DNA of 17,437 nucleotides. It comes from Candidatus Helarchaeota archaeon. Its GTDB lineage: Archaea > Asgardarchaeota > Lokiarchaeia > Helarchaeales > HEL-GB-A. The translations under genes were made by a program, and so were the position numbers. Where the stretch lies: positions 1 to 17,437 of the forward strand of contig JABXJU010000081.1 of NCBI GenBank assembly GCA_013375405.1. The letters are read 5' to 3'. This document shows, in pieces, positions 7,561 through 15,736 of this stretch (position 1 is the stretch's first letter; each line of letters begins with the position of its first letter). The notes beneath the pieces were generated by a model, which saw only the letters and a list, made by a program, of their open reading frames with translations, was not told the DNA's origin and did no database searches.

Positions 7561-7585
7561 TTTTATGTAATTCTCGGGAATTCTC

Positions 7586-8155
7586 ATGATTCTGCTACTA
7601 ATAGGCGATTTTCACATTCCCACCAGAGAAAAGAAAATCCCATTCGAGATTTGGCAAGAAACTCAAAATTCTAAATTTGATTTAATTGTATGCACTGGTG
7701 ATTTAACAGATCCAGAACTCCTTAGCAAATTACAATTTTTAGCCCCAGTTAAAATTGTAATGGGTAATATGGATTATTACCATGGACTTCGAAAATTTCC
7801 TCGTTCTCTGGTAATTAATCTCAAGAAATGTAAAGTTGGATTAATTCATGGATCTGGAATTCATCCTCGTGGTAATCCTGAGCAACTGTCTAAAATTGCC
7901 AACGAGATGCAGGTAGAGATTCTCATTTCTGGCCATACTCATGCACAGTCTGTAAGACAGTATAATGAAATCTTATTGTTAAACCCTGGGAGTGCAACTG
8001 GAAGTTGGGGTGGAGGCCCTTCAACAGGAATTCCATCATTTCAAATTCTTGAAGAAATAAATGATGAAGTAAATATTGTAAGTGTTTATTTAAAATCTGG
8101 AAGACTATCCCGCCTGATAAACCTCTATAATATTGAAACTCGAAAACTTAGATAA
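7586..8155 (+). CDS. Vps29-like/MJ0936-like metallophosphoesterase
   Basis: A 189-residue calcineurin-like phosphodiesterase of the YfcE/MJ0936/Vps29 group. Metal-binding motifs are complete: GDFH (Asp8, His10), CTGDL (Asp39), GNMD (Asn61, Asp63), IHG (His88) and SGHTH (His117, His119). The resemblance to eukaryotic Vps29, the retromer subunit, goes beyond these motifs: GDFHIP with a following IP, GLIHGSGIHPRGNPEQL, VEILISGHTHA, LLNPGSATG and the GIPSFQIL ending have direct counterparts there. Unlike eukaryotic Vps29, which has lost part of the metal site, this protein keeps all ligands and should be catalytically active, probably as a phosphodiesterase of unknown substrate. It follows the aminotransferase gene by 25 bases. 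Whether it has any trafficking role is open: the same fold is widespread in archaea that lack retromer. Confidence 0.88.
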   Translation: MILLLIGDFHIPTREKKIPFEIWQETQNSKFDLIVCTGDLTDPELLSKLQFLAPVKIVMGNMDYYHGLRKFPRSLVINLKKCKVGLIHGSGIHPRGNPEQLSKIANEMQVEILISGHTHAQSVRQYNEILLLNPGSATGSWGGGPSTGIPSFQILEEINDEVNIVSVYLKSGRLSRLINLYNIETRKLR

Positions 8156-8181
8156 CTTCAAATGTAAATTTTACCTTTCGA

Positions 8182-9264
8182 TTACTTTTCAACTTGTTTT
8201 AAGTAATTAAATACCATATCCGCCAATATTTCTATAGGATCATCCATTTCTTGCAATGCCTTTCGAGCTAATTCCTTATGTCGTATTAAAGATGATTCTC
8301 GATCTTTTAGTATTTTAACAGAAATATCTGCGGCATCATCTGGCGATTTTGCTATATAAAGCAAACCTCTTTTTTCCAAGTAGTAATCGCACCATAACGG
8401 AACAGGCCTAAATGAAACCGTTGGTACTCCTAAAATAGCCGCCTCTTGGTTAATAGTTCCAGCAAATCCCATCATTAGGCTTGTATATGTTAAAAGACTA
8501 GGAACATCGATAACTTTTTCAGGAATAATTATTTCATCAGGAAAATCTTGTTTAAACAGTTTTAACTGTTCTTCATATCGAGGTAATATGATTAATTTTG
8601 CATTTGGGAAGTTTTCTAATATCTTCCGAATAGTAGGGTAAATTACTGGCTCCTCTATCTCCCAATCCAAAACATACGCCGCATACGCTTCCTCTGGGCG
8701 TAAAAGAATAATTAGATCCTCCTTATTAAGATTAAGTTCTTTTAAAACATTAGTGTTAGGTTGTAAATATTTGATCCAAGCAACGGCATCTACAGCATCG
8801 TAACTGATAATATCATCAACTGAAATTCCAAAGCGAAGCCATTCTTCCAAGTTAATAGCTTTTGGAACAAGGAGCTTAGTTACAAATGGGATGCTGAGTT
8901 TATTGACAGCCATTGCAAATGGCGAGTCACTTGTTGATATATGTGGAATTTGTAAACCAAATGCAATCCGTGCAGCAACGTCTGAGGTTAAAGAAACAAG
9001 CAAGTCTGGTTTTTCTTCAGAAATTATTTCCAATAATTGCATTGCCCTATTTAAAGATGCTTGTAATTTTCCCTTTAATGATTTTCCACCATGTTTCCCC
9101 ACAATTCTCGCCTTAATTTTATAGGCATCAAGCATCCTATTTAGTTCAAAATAGTTACGGGAGGTTACTAAAACCTTATAATTTCTCTTGCGAAATATTT
9201 TGATTAAACGATTGAAAAACATCACTTGTTTTGGAGTAGTTATATCAATCCAGATTTTTGGCAT
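8182..9264 (-). CDS. DUF354 family protein (COG1817), GT-B-fold glycosyltransferase-like
   Basis: This 360-residue protein matches the archaeal DUF354 family, which resembles UDP-GlcNAc 2-epimerase and GT-B glycosyltransferases but has no settled function. Recognisable features are the N-terminal WIDITTPKQVMFF (5-17), a Gly-rich KHGGKSLKGKL segment near residue 60, KPDLLVSLTSDVAARIAFG, ISTSDSPFA, a C-domain starting with ILLRPEEAYAAY, and GFAGTINQEAAILGVPTVSFR, which aligns with the nucleotide-sugar binding region of GT-B enzymes. The start ATG is at 9264. It lies 73 bases downstream of the flavoprotein gene on the same strand and is likely co-transcribed. With glycosyltransferases and an exporter nearby, a role in surface glycan synthesis is inferred. 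The family call is firm; the reaction is unknown. Confidence 0.85.
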   Translation of the reverse strand: MPKIWIDITTPKQVMFFNRLIKIFRKRNYKVLVTSRNYFELNRMLDAYKIKARIVGKHGGKSLKGKLQASLNRAMQLLEIISEEKPDLLVSLTSDVAARIAFGLQIPHISTSDSPFAMAVNKLSIPFVTKLLVPKAINLEEWLRFGISVDDIISYDAVDAVAWIKYLQPNTNVLKELNLNKEDLIILLRPEEAYAAYVLDWEIEEPVIYPTIRKILENFPNAKLIILPRYEEQLKLFKQDFPDEIIIPEKVIDVPSLLTYTSLMMGFAGTINQEAAILGVPTVSFRPVPLWCDYYLEKRGLLYIAKSPDDAADISVKILKDRESSLIRHKELARKALQEMDDPIEILADMVFNYLKQVEK

Positions 9265-9337
9265 AAGATTCTACTCATAAAACTCAATACGTGATTAAAT
9301 CTATTTTAATTAGATTTAATAATTATGGTTCATTGCG

Positions 9338-10621
9338 TTATCCAAATTTTTCCACTTGGATTTTTCCATTTAAAATGGTTATATCCATGTTAATATATTC
9401 CCATTGTGAAAATCTGCCCACTGGAATAATATTATTTTCAATCAAATATTCATGAAGTTTAGAAACATTTTCTTTATGGTTTAAATCATAAATAACATAC
9501 GCATATTTTATTAATTCTGTATAAAATACTTCTAACTTATCTTTTTCCTTCAAAAGATTCGCTTTAATTAACCCCAAACGGATTTGGTCTTTAGTTTTTT
9601 TGATGTCAATAGTTTCATTCATTGGATATGTAACTTCAATCATGATGCTGCTTTTTTTCGGAGGAGTTGTTTTTTCAGAAAGATTCATGGGAAAACTGAG
9701 CCTATGGAAAATATAATCCTTCTCAGGAAAATAAAGCCAATGTTTGTCAGTTATATTCGCTCTATCTACTCCTATTGCCGCAAATAAAATTGAATTATGA
9801 ACCAACCTTGTTGATATTTTTAAAATTTCTTCGGGGACATTCTCAAGAATTTTAAAAAGTTCTGGTAAGGGAATACTTGAAAAAATTTTCTCAAAATTAT
9901 ATGTTTTCTCCTTATTATTTTCACGTACGGTAATCTCTACTTCATCTTTTCTCGGTTTGATGTTAATAACTTCAGCATTACACTTCAAATTTTTTATATG
10001 AGGCAGAAATGAATTTGGTATCGCTCCAATACCGCCAGTAATTGGGTATGAAAAAGTTGCATTCGGGCCAAAGGTTTCATTTTGCATTCCTGAAGCTCCT
10101 TTCTTCATTTCTTCAATTTTTGGTGAAGGAACACGACCCGCAATCCATGAGTAATGCATCTTTCGAAGGTCATATTTCCAAATTTTTTCATTATAGGGGA
10201 TCATGTAATGCTTGGCCACACCTTTTCCTAAGACATTTTCAATCCACTCATAAAAATTATGATATTCCGTAGGATTTTCTTTCGCCTTGATTGCTGTAGA
10301 TATACATTCATCAATTATTTTATTAGGTAATCCCCCCAAGTTAGCTTCAAATGGATATTCCAGATATCTACCATAGATATAAATGAACGCCTTCCTAATT
10401 TTAGTTATTATATTTTCCCCAAGGAGTTTTTTAATTAATACTTTTACATTTTCATTTTTTGTGAAAAATATATGCGGCGCAAAATCGAAAGTATAACCGT
10501 TTTTCGTAAAACTTCTACAAAGTCCACCAATTTCTGAATCCTTTTCAAATATCACATAATCTTTCTTTAAATGGTATCCAGCACTTAAACCAGCTAATCC
10601 AGCTCCAAGAATTCCTATCAT
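9338..10621 (-). CDS. FAD-dependent oxidoreductase, protoporphyrinogen oxidase/UDP-galactopyranose mutase-like
   Basis: A 427-residue flavoprotein with an N-terminal Rossmann FAD site GILGAGLAGLSAGYHL (3-18), the ribose-binding acidic residue in IFEKDSEIGGLCRSF, and the FAPHIFF loop. YNEKIWKYDL, the SYPITGGIGAIPNSF region and the C-terminal GRFSQWEYINMD motif, which closes the FAD site, are typical of the COG1232 group, which includes HemY/PPOX-like and UDP-galactopyranose-mutase-like members. No heme pathway genes are nearby, whereas a DUF354 protein, glycosyltransferases and an ABC exporter are, so sugar-nucleotide or glycan chemistry is more likely than heme synthesis. That functional reading is inference. 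The start ATG 10621 has AGGC about seven bases upstream. Its transcript probably continues into the DUF354 gene. Confidence 0.82.
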   Translation of the reverse strand: MIGILGAGLAGLSAGYHLKKDYVIFEKDSEIGGLCRSFTKNGYTFDFAPHIFFTKNENVKVLIKKLLGENIITKIRKAFIYIYGRYLEYPFEANLGGLPNKIIDECISTAIKAKENPTEYHNFYEWIENVLGKGVAKHYMIPYNEKIWKYDLRKMHYSWIAGRVPSPKIEEMKKGASGMQNETFGPNATFSYPITGGIGAIPNSFLPHIKNLKCNAEVINIKPRKDEVEITVRENNKEKTYNFEKIFSSIPLPELFKILENVPEEILKISTRLVHNSILFAAIGVDRANITDKHWLYFPEKDYIFHRLSFPMNLSEKTTPPKKSSIMIEVTYPMNETIDIKKTKDQIRLGLIKANLLKEKDKLEVFYTELIKYAYVIYDLNHKENVSKLHEYLIENNIIPVGRFSQWEYINMDITILNGKIQVEKFG

Positions 10622-10904
10622 CTTAAGCCTAATCCTATAGAATTACTTGAAAATTTTATTAATATCATTACCTCATTATCTTTGTTATAGTAGTTCTATA
10701 AATAAGTTCTAATATTTCCAATGATTTAAAAGAAAGATAGACAAATCTGCAATTTTAAATAGATAAAGCAATATTGTAATTTAATATTTTATTAATTTTG
10801 TGAACTCCCACGCTAGTCAAACGTTAGAATCAGAAATTTTAAAAAATTCCTTTTATAATTGTAGAATATATGTAATGAATCTTAAAAGATTAGAAGGAAA
10901 AACA
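10622..10904. promoter_or_regulatory. Divergent intergenic region, flavoprotein versus GT4 gene
   Basis: These 283 AT-rich bases separate two divergent starts. CTATAAATA at 10695-10703 and ATTTTAAATAG near 10754-10764 are TATA-like. A short direct repeat AGTTCTA flanks the first box. The last 105 bases (10800-10904) are open in the frame of the next gene from a GTG, but AGAAGG before ATG 10905 suggests they are leader rather than coding. Confidence 0.35.
10892..10897 (+). promoter_or_regulatory. Shine-Dalgarno that decides the GT4 start
   Basis: AGAAGG lies seven bases before ATG 10905. GTG 10800 and ATG 10875 have no comparable site, so 10905 is taken as the start. Confidence 0.55.
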
Positions 10905-11897
10905 ATGGTTCATAAAAAATGGGTTGTAATGATCCATGACGGTGCATATTACGGTAGAGATATCGCTCATGAATTAAGAAAAAACAGATTTCCAATTTTT
11001 CATATAACTCGCACTCGAAGTTTTTGGGATAAAACATTTAACATCGGTTTGAAAATATTACGGGCGAAAGGATCATTATTTCATGCACATGTTGCGCTTC
11101 AGGATACATTCATTACGTTATTAACTAAAAAATTCATTGGTAAAAAACCAGTAATTGTCAATTGTCATGGTAGTGATTTACGAACTGATTTAAAGAAGTG
11201 GAGATATCGTAATTTAATAAAGTTCAATGTTAGAAACGCAGATCAAGTTTTTTATGCAAATTTAGATAATAAAGAGAGGGCAGAAGAACTTAATCCTACT
11301 GCAACTTGGGTCCCAATTCCAATTGATTTAGATATCTTTTTTCCGAAAGAAACCCCTTCGTTAAATAATGATACTCTTAAATTCTTTCATCCGAATCTTA
11401 TTACAGAAAATAATCGGGGTTCTTTAACTTTTCTCAAAGCCTTTAATATTTTCGCTAAAGACAATAAAAATGTTATACTGGATATTGTAAAAAGTGGAAA
11501 TGATTTAAAATTTGCAATGCAATTGTGTAAAAAAGCAGGGACTCTAAATAAACAAGTAAAATTTATACCAAAAATTCCCCATAATGAAATTATCAATGCA
11601 TATAGAAATCATGATGTTACTATAGGTATATTTAAATCAGGGATTGTTTCTACTGTTGGACTTGAAAGTTGGGCGGTTAAACGACCAATTCTCAACTATA
11701 TTGATTCAAAACTATATCATAACTTTGAATATATATCAGCTTATACTGTGGATGAAATAGTTGAAGGATTACATAAATTAACTGAAGCTAAAACGCGAGA
11801 ACGCCTTGCGAACGAAGGTTATAAATACGTAACTCAATATCATGATTTAAAAAAAATAGCTAAAAAAGTTAAAGATGTATATTTGCAATTATTGTGA
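10905..11897 (+). CDS. Glycosyltransferase, GT4-like
   Basis: A 330-residue GT-B fold glycosyltransferase from ATG 10905 (365 residues if read from GTG 10800). The N-domain begins with KKWVVMIHDG and contains SLFHAHVAL and VNCHGSDLRTD, the usual acceptor-side segments of GT4 proteins. The C-domain includes VPIPIDLDIFFPKE, IPHNEIINAYRNHDV and SGIVSTVGLESWAVKRPIL, where the glutamate of the nucleotide-sugar binding motif is present. There is no membrane segment, so it is a cytoplasmic or peripheral enzyme transferring a sugar from an NDP donor to an unknown acceptor. The start choice follows the AGAAGG seven bases upstream and the fact that MVHKKWVVMIHDG is a normal GT4 N-terminus. The radical SAM gene starts 13 bases after its stop, implying co-transcription. 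Confidence 0.85.
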   Translation: MVHKKWVVMIHDGAYYGRDIAHELRKNRFPIFHITRTRSFWDKTFNIGLKILRAKGSLFHAHVALQDTFITLLTKKFIGKKPVIVNCHGSDLRTDLKKWRYRNLIKFNVRNADQVFYANLDNKERAEELNPTATWVPIPIDLDIFFPKETPSLNNDTLKFFHPNLITENNRGSLTFLKAFNIFAKDNKNVILDIVKSGNDLKFAMQLCKKAGTLNKQVKFIPKIPHNEIINAYRNHDVTIGIFKSGIVSTVGLESWAVKRPILNYIDSKLYHNFEYISAYTVDEIVEGLHKLTEAKTRERLANEGYKYVTQYHDLKKIAKKVKDVYLQLL

Positions 11898-11910
11898 AGA
11901 AGAGATAAAA

Positions 11911-13317
11911 ATGAAAGTGGCATTTGGAGACCCACCCATGCAATATCTGCGATTTACTCAAGCACTTTCCAGTCCTAATATCGGAATATTGTATCTAATC
12001 TCTTATTTACGAAAAATGAATAATCAAGTGCAAACATATTATATTCAACCATATTTAAATCTAAAACAACATATTGAGAAATTAAAACAAATTTCTCCCG
12101 ATTTATATGGTATCTCTTTTGCCAATTCACTTCAAAATAGGGCTTATAATACAATAAAGCATGTAAGGAAAAATTTTCCTACAATACCGATTATTTGCGG
12201 TGGGGCGTGTCCATCTGCAGATCCCGAAGGTGTATTAAATAATTCGGACGCTGATATTTGTATAATTGGCGAAGGCGAAGTAACTTCACATGAATTAGTG
12301 GACTTTTATATGAATAATAAATCGGATTTACATAAAATCCCTGGAATAGCTTTTAGAGATAATGATCAAATAATAAAAACTCCACCACGTCCCCTAATTA
12401 AAGATTTAGATACTATACCGATGCCTGCATGGGATATAATTAATTTCTCAAATTACAGCGGTATTACTCTTAAGAAAAAAAGTCCTGATACTTGCATTGT
12501 AAGCAGTCGAGGTTGTCCCTTTAATTGTACTTTTTGTTCTAATCCTGTTTGGAAAGCAAACAAACCATGGCTTCGAGCCCGAAGCCCTAAAAATATCGCT
12601 GAAGAAATCCAATATCTCTATGGAAGAGGGATAAGGGAAATTTATATTCGCGCCGATGAATTCAACATCAATCCTAAATGGTGTATTGAAGTTTGTGAGG
12701 AAATTCAAAAATTAGATTTGAAAGGTATGTATTTTCAATGTAATCTAAGGGCTGATAATTTTCCAGAGGAATTGGCTAAAGCGATGCATGATGCTAATTT
12801 CTGGATGGTCCACCTTGGAATTGAAAGCGGAAATCAACGTTGTTTGGATGGAATAAATAAACGAATTACCATCAAATCTATACTAGATACTTGTCAAAAA
12901 TTGAAAAAATACAAAATTAAAACGTTTGGTTTCTTTATGATGTTTAATATTTGGGAAGAAAATAATAACCTTCAATTTGAATCCCCAAAAGAAGTTAAAC
13001 ACACCTTTGCATTCGCACGGTATCTCCTTCGACATAAATTAATTAGTAATATATCATGGGGTTTTGCCACCCCAATGCCCGGCGCAAAACTCTACCAAAT
13101 CGCAAAAAAATATAAAATTATTAAACCAAATTTGAAAGAGACAAGTCCTTGGGAAATAACCGTCAATCTACCAAATGTTTCCGAAAAAACTATGTTAAGT
13201 ATCCGTAGAAAAGGCATGATTTTACAAGGACTTTATGGTATTCTTAGTGGAAATCTTAATTGGCGCAATTGGCGGCATATTTTAAGTAAAGTGAAGTATA
13301 TCTTGAAATCTTTTTAG
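11911..13317 (+). CDS. B12-binding-domain radical SAM protein
   Basis: From ATG 11911 the product has 468 residues. The N-terminal third is a cobalamin-binding-like Rossmann domain (LISYLRK, DLYGISFANS, IPIICGGACPSADPEGVL, DADICIIGEGE), followed by a linker ending in IPMPAWDII. The radical SAM core has SRGCPFNCTFC with cluster ligands Cys202, Cys206 and Cys209, and later IREIYIRADEF, HLGIESGNQRCLDGINK and a MFNIWEE-type strand. The classic DxHxxG cobalamin motif is not visible, as in many members. Such enzymes (the COG1032 group) methylate or rearrange unactivated carbons; the substrate is unknown, and context suggests a sugar, lipid or lipid-linked glycan. The upstream TTG at 11875 is rejected as a start because it overlaps the preceding gene. 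It lies 13 bases after the GT4 stop and is convergent with the ABC ATPase gene, 25 bases away. Confidence 0.9.
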   Translation: MKVAFGDPPMQYLRFTQALSSPNIGILYLISYLRKMNNQVQTYYIQPYLNLKQHIEKLKQISPDLYGISFANSLQNRAYNTIKHVRKNFPTIPIICGGACPSADPEGVLNNSDADICIIGEGEVTSHELVDFYMNNKSDLHKIPGIAFRDNDQIIKTPPRPLIKDLDTIPMPAWDIINFSNYSGITLKKKSPDTCIVSSRGCPFNCTFCSNPVWKANKPWLRARSPKNIAEEIQYLYGRGIREIYIRADEFNINPKWCIEVCEEIQKLDLKGMYFQCNLRADNFPEELAKAMHDANFWMVHLGIESGNQRCLDGINKRITIKSILDTCQKLKKYKIKTFGFFMMFNIWEENNNLQFESPKEVKHTFAFARYLLRHKLISNISWGFATPMPGAKLYQIAKKYKIIKPNLKETSPWEITVNLPNVSEKTMLSIRRKGMILQGLYGILSGNLNWRNWRHILSKVKYILKSF

Positions 13318-13342
13318 CGTTTTTCCGTGAAATATCAAATAA

Positions 13343-14311
13343 TCAATTAACTTTTTCGGGTTCGTCATCTACATCGAAAAAAAGTCCTTCTAAACCTGTC
13401 TTTAACTCTTGAAATTGATATAATTTATATTCTTTAATGTCATTTAAAATTTCAAAGAAATTGTCACATAATCCTATTTCTAGTTCTAATTTAGAATTTT
13501 TCTCAACAATACTCATTACAAGTGGATTGTTCTTCAGAATCTTTTTCACAGACTGATTATCATCAGTATCAAGAGTGAAAAAACGATGACCTGCATGAAT
13601 TTTTTTTAATTCCTCCACAGTACCTATATGTACTAATTTCCCTTTTTGTAGAATTCCAATCCGATCACACAACATGATTGCTTCATTTAAATAATGAGTG
13701 CATAATACAATTGTACAATCTAATTTTGTAAGAAAATTTCGAACAAATTCAGAATTTTTTACATCTAATCCCAATGTAGGTTCATCAAGGTATAGAATTT
13801 CAGGATCATTAACAAGAGCACGCGCAAGAGCTAACTTCATTCGCATACCTAGCGAGAAATTCTCTACATATTGATCCTGCCATTGATTTAAATCTACTAA
13901 ATTAAGCAGTTCTTCTGCTCGTTTTTCTGGTTCTTCAATGCCGTATAGATTTGCATAGAACACTAAATTATCAAATGCTGTCAAACGATTGTATAATAAT
14001 TTATCTGAAAATAAAACATTAAATTTTCCATTTATTCGGTTATAATTATTATTAAGGTGGATATTCAAACCATCTATATATATTACTCCTCCAGTTGGAT
14101 ATTCTAACCCACAAAGCATTAGAATTGCCGTTGTTTTTCCTGCGCCGTTTGGGCCAAGCAACCCAAATGTTTCACCTTTTTCGATTTTAAATGAAATTGA
14201 ATCAACAGCTTTAAATCTTTCGTATTTAGGGAAGAGTAATCTTTTTAGTAGATTGCCATGAATATTTCTTTTGAAAACTTTAGTTAAATTCTCAACTTTT
14301 ATTATTGACAT
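13343..14311 (-). CDS. ABC-2 type exporter, ATP-binding subunit
   Basis: A 322-residue ATPase that pairs with the permease encoded 19 bases upstream. Walker A GPNGAGKTT is at 53-61, the signature FSLGM at 152-156, Walker B ILYLDEPT at 172-179 with catalytic Glu177, and the switch histidine is His206 in LCTHYLNEA. An insertion of about 15 residues before FKAVDSISF (near 15-33, containing GNLLKRLLFPKY) and an extra domain of about 100 residues at the C-terminus are present; such an added C-terminal part occurs in DrrA-like and Wzt-like exporters. The Q-loop is unusual: where most ATPases have Gln after the GY strand, this one reads NVLFSDK with Ser102. Together with the permease it probably exports a polysaccharide, glycolipid or other hydrophobic compound; direction and cargo are inferred from neighbouring glycosyltransferase genes. 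Confidence 0.9.
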   Translation of the reverse strand: MSIIKVENLTKVFKRNIHGNLLKRLLFPKYERFKAVDSISFKIEKGETFGLLGPNGAGKTTAILMLCGLEYPTGGVIYIDGLNIHLNNNYNRINGKFNVLFSDKLLYNRLTAFDNLVFYANLYGIEEPEKRAEELLNLVDLNQWQDQYVENFSLGMRMKLALARALVNDPEILYLDEPTLGLDVKNSEFVRNFLTKLDCTIVLCTHYLNEAIMLCDRIGILQKGKLVHIGTVEELKKIHAGHRFFTLDTDDNQSVKKILKNNPLVMSIVEKNSKLELEIGLCDNFFEILNDIKEYKLYQFQELKTGLEGLFFDVDDEPEKVN

Positions 14312-14330
14312 TTTTTATACCAAGCTACCT

Positions 14331-15161
14331 TTAATAACCACGCACTCCAAACCGTCGCGTTGTTTTTGTAAAGAAATAAATTCCTACAATGACACAAACA
14401 ACACAAAATCCTAGTATATATAAAAAGGACCATAAGAGGTCTATTGAATAAAACCCTCCAAACCAAACTTCTCGTGATAGATTTATAAAATGATAAAGCG
14501 GATTTAAATTAACAACTAATAGAAGAATATCTGGATATATACTATAAGGAATTGAATAAGTACTTAAAAACACTAAAAAATAAAGCAAGAAATCAAAAAT
14601 AATTGCTAAATTTTCATTTACTAAATAAAATGTTCCATTAACTAAGCTTATACCTGCAGCAGCAATTAGAGTTATAATGATAATTAAGTAAGTAAATAAA
14701 ATATATAGTAAACTAGTAGGCATTACAATATAAGATATCATCATAAATGGGAGTGCCATTATGATTCCCTCTACCGCTAATTCGATAACTACTCCAAATA
14801 ATAGATAATATTTACTAACTGGTGCAATTAATGTCCCGTAAATTGTCATCCAATATTTTTCTTCAATAAATCTAGCACGAAAAACCCTAAACCCTAATAC
14901 GAATGTTGAATAAATTACTGACCCTAATAAAACCCATGTTAAAAAATCATCTTTAGACAGCCCTAAGTTTCCTGCCTCTGCCTGGAATATCAAACCCCAA
15001 TATAATATAACTAATGGCACCGCATGTAGTAGGGGCATTATTATCACATTAGAAATAAAGTTCCATTTATATCGGGTCCTTAGCTTAAATTCTCTCTTTG
15101 CAAATGCAAGAGTCCTTTTTATCTGTCTTTTTCCTAGTTTCAAGTTCTGCTTCAATCCCAC
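14331..15161 (-). CDS. ABC-2 type exporter, permease subunit
   Basis: A 276-residue integral membrane protein with a cationic amphipathic N-terminus (about 1-30) and roughly six hydrophobic segments: near 34-59, 72-94, 118-145, 148-172, 184-210 and 240-265. The loop NPLYHFINLSREVWFGG just before the last membrane segment is a hallmark of ABC-2 permeases, including the Wzm and DrrB types. Translation starts at GTG 15161; no in-frame ATG is near and no clear ribosome binding site is seen. It is the first gene of the leftward pair with the ATPase gene, 19 bases downstream. With only six membrane spans it should act as a dimer with two ATPases. The two glycosyltransferase genes in the neighbourhood favour a saccharide or glycolipid cargo, but a drug-type exporter cannot be excluded. 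Confidence 0.88.
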   Translation of the reverse strand: MGLKQNLKLGKRQIKRTLAFAKREFKLRTRYKWNFISNVIIMPLLHAVPLVILYWGLIFQAEAGNLGLSKDDFLTWVLLGSVIYSTFVLGFRVFRARFIEEKYWMTIYGTLIAPVSKYYLLFGVVIELAVEGIIMALPFMMISYIVMPTSLLYILFTYLIIIITLIAAAGISLVNGTFYLVNENLAIIFDFLLYFLVFLSTYSIPYSIYPDILLLVVNLNPLYHFINLSREVWFGGFYSIDLLWSFLYILGFCVVCVIVGIYFFTKTTRRFGVRGY

Positions 15162-15736
15162 AATTGTATTTTTCGCATTGTTTATTGCTAAGTACTACGA
15201 ATTGCTTTATTTCTAAGTTTATCTCTTATCCTTACCATCCTTAAATGAAATTATTTTTTATTTGCTTTTTAAATTTACACTCACTTTGATATCTCCATTG
15301 TCACATTTAATTCTGATAAAATGATTTCGTCAAATGGCTTGAATTCCACTACAACGATTAATAACTTTTTTTATACGGAAATTAAGAATGAATTTAATTT
15401 TTCTTCTTTGGTTCAATTGTTTATGGGTTTAGTTTTTTGAAACAAATAAACCAGTTATAATTATAAATTTTTGCAATTGCATAAACGAATTAAAATTATA
15501 TTGATTGAAGCAAATTGTTATTATGAAAATATCACATTTGAAGATCTCTCATTAAGGAATGTCAGAGTAAAAATTAATATTATTAAATTTCATCTACATA
15601 TCAAAGTCATGTTTGTTCAGTTATTATTTCAGATGAAAAGTTTGAAAATTTAATAAATTGGCATAATAAAACTTACAGACTTATAGTAGGTAAAGCGAAA
15701 AATAAAATTATTAATAAAATAGGAAATAGAAAAAGT
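15162..15736. other. 575-base region without a confident gene, possible decayed coding remnant
   Basis: This gap separates the divergent permease and methyltransferase genes. Bases 15162-15440 are very AT-rich, with stop codons frequent in the frames inspected, and must include the leftward promoter; TTTTTTATTTGCTTTTTAAA near 15252-15271 is a TATA candidate on the minus strand. Bases 15471-15653 form a 60-codon open frame starting with TTG (KRIKIILIEANCYY near its start). A second frame, open from 15587 straight into the methyltransferase gene, reads IISDEKFENLINWHNKTYRL without any start codon before 15737. The two overlap in different frames, which could be chance in AT-rich DNA or a frameshifted older gene. 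TTATAATTATAAATTT (15455-15470) is a TATA-like box for the rightward side. Confidence 0.35.

Noticed and set aside
9338..10621. Protoporphyrinogen oxidase (heme synthesis) as a firm assignment
   Set aside because: The fold fits, but no heme genes are nearby and the surroundings are glycan-related, so only the broad flavoprotein family is claimed.
10800..10904. N-terminal extension of the GT4 protein from GTG 10800
   Set aside because: A good AGAAGG precedes ATG 10905, family N-termini begin near KKWVVMIHDG, and the extension shows no domain.
11875..11910. A CxxC zinc-binding-like N-terminus (MYICNYCEEE) on the radical SAM protein
   Set aside because: It comes from reading through the end of the upstream glycosyltransferase gene in another frame. 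ATG 11911 gives the normal family N-terminus.
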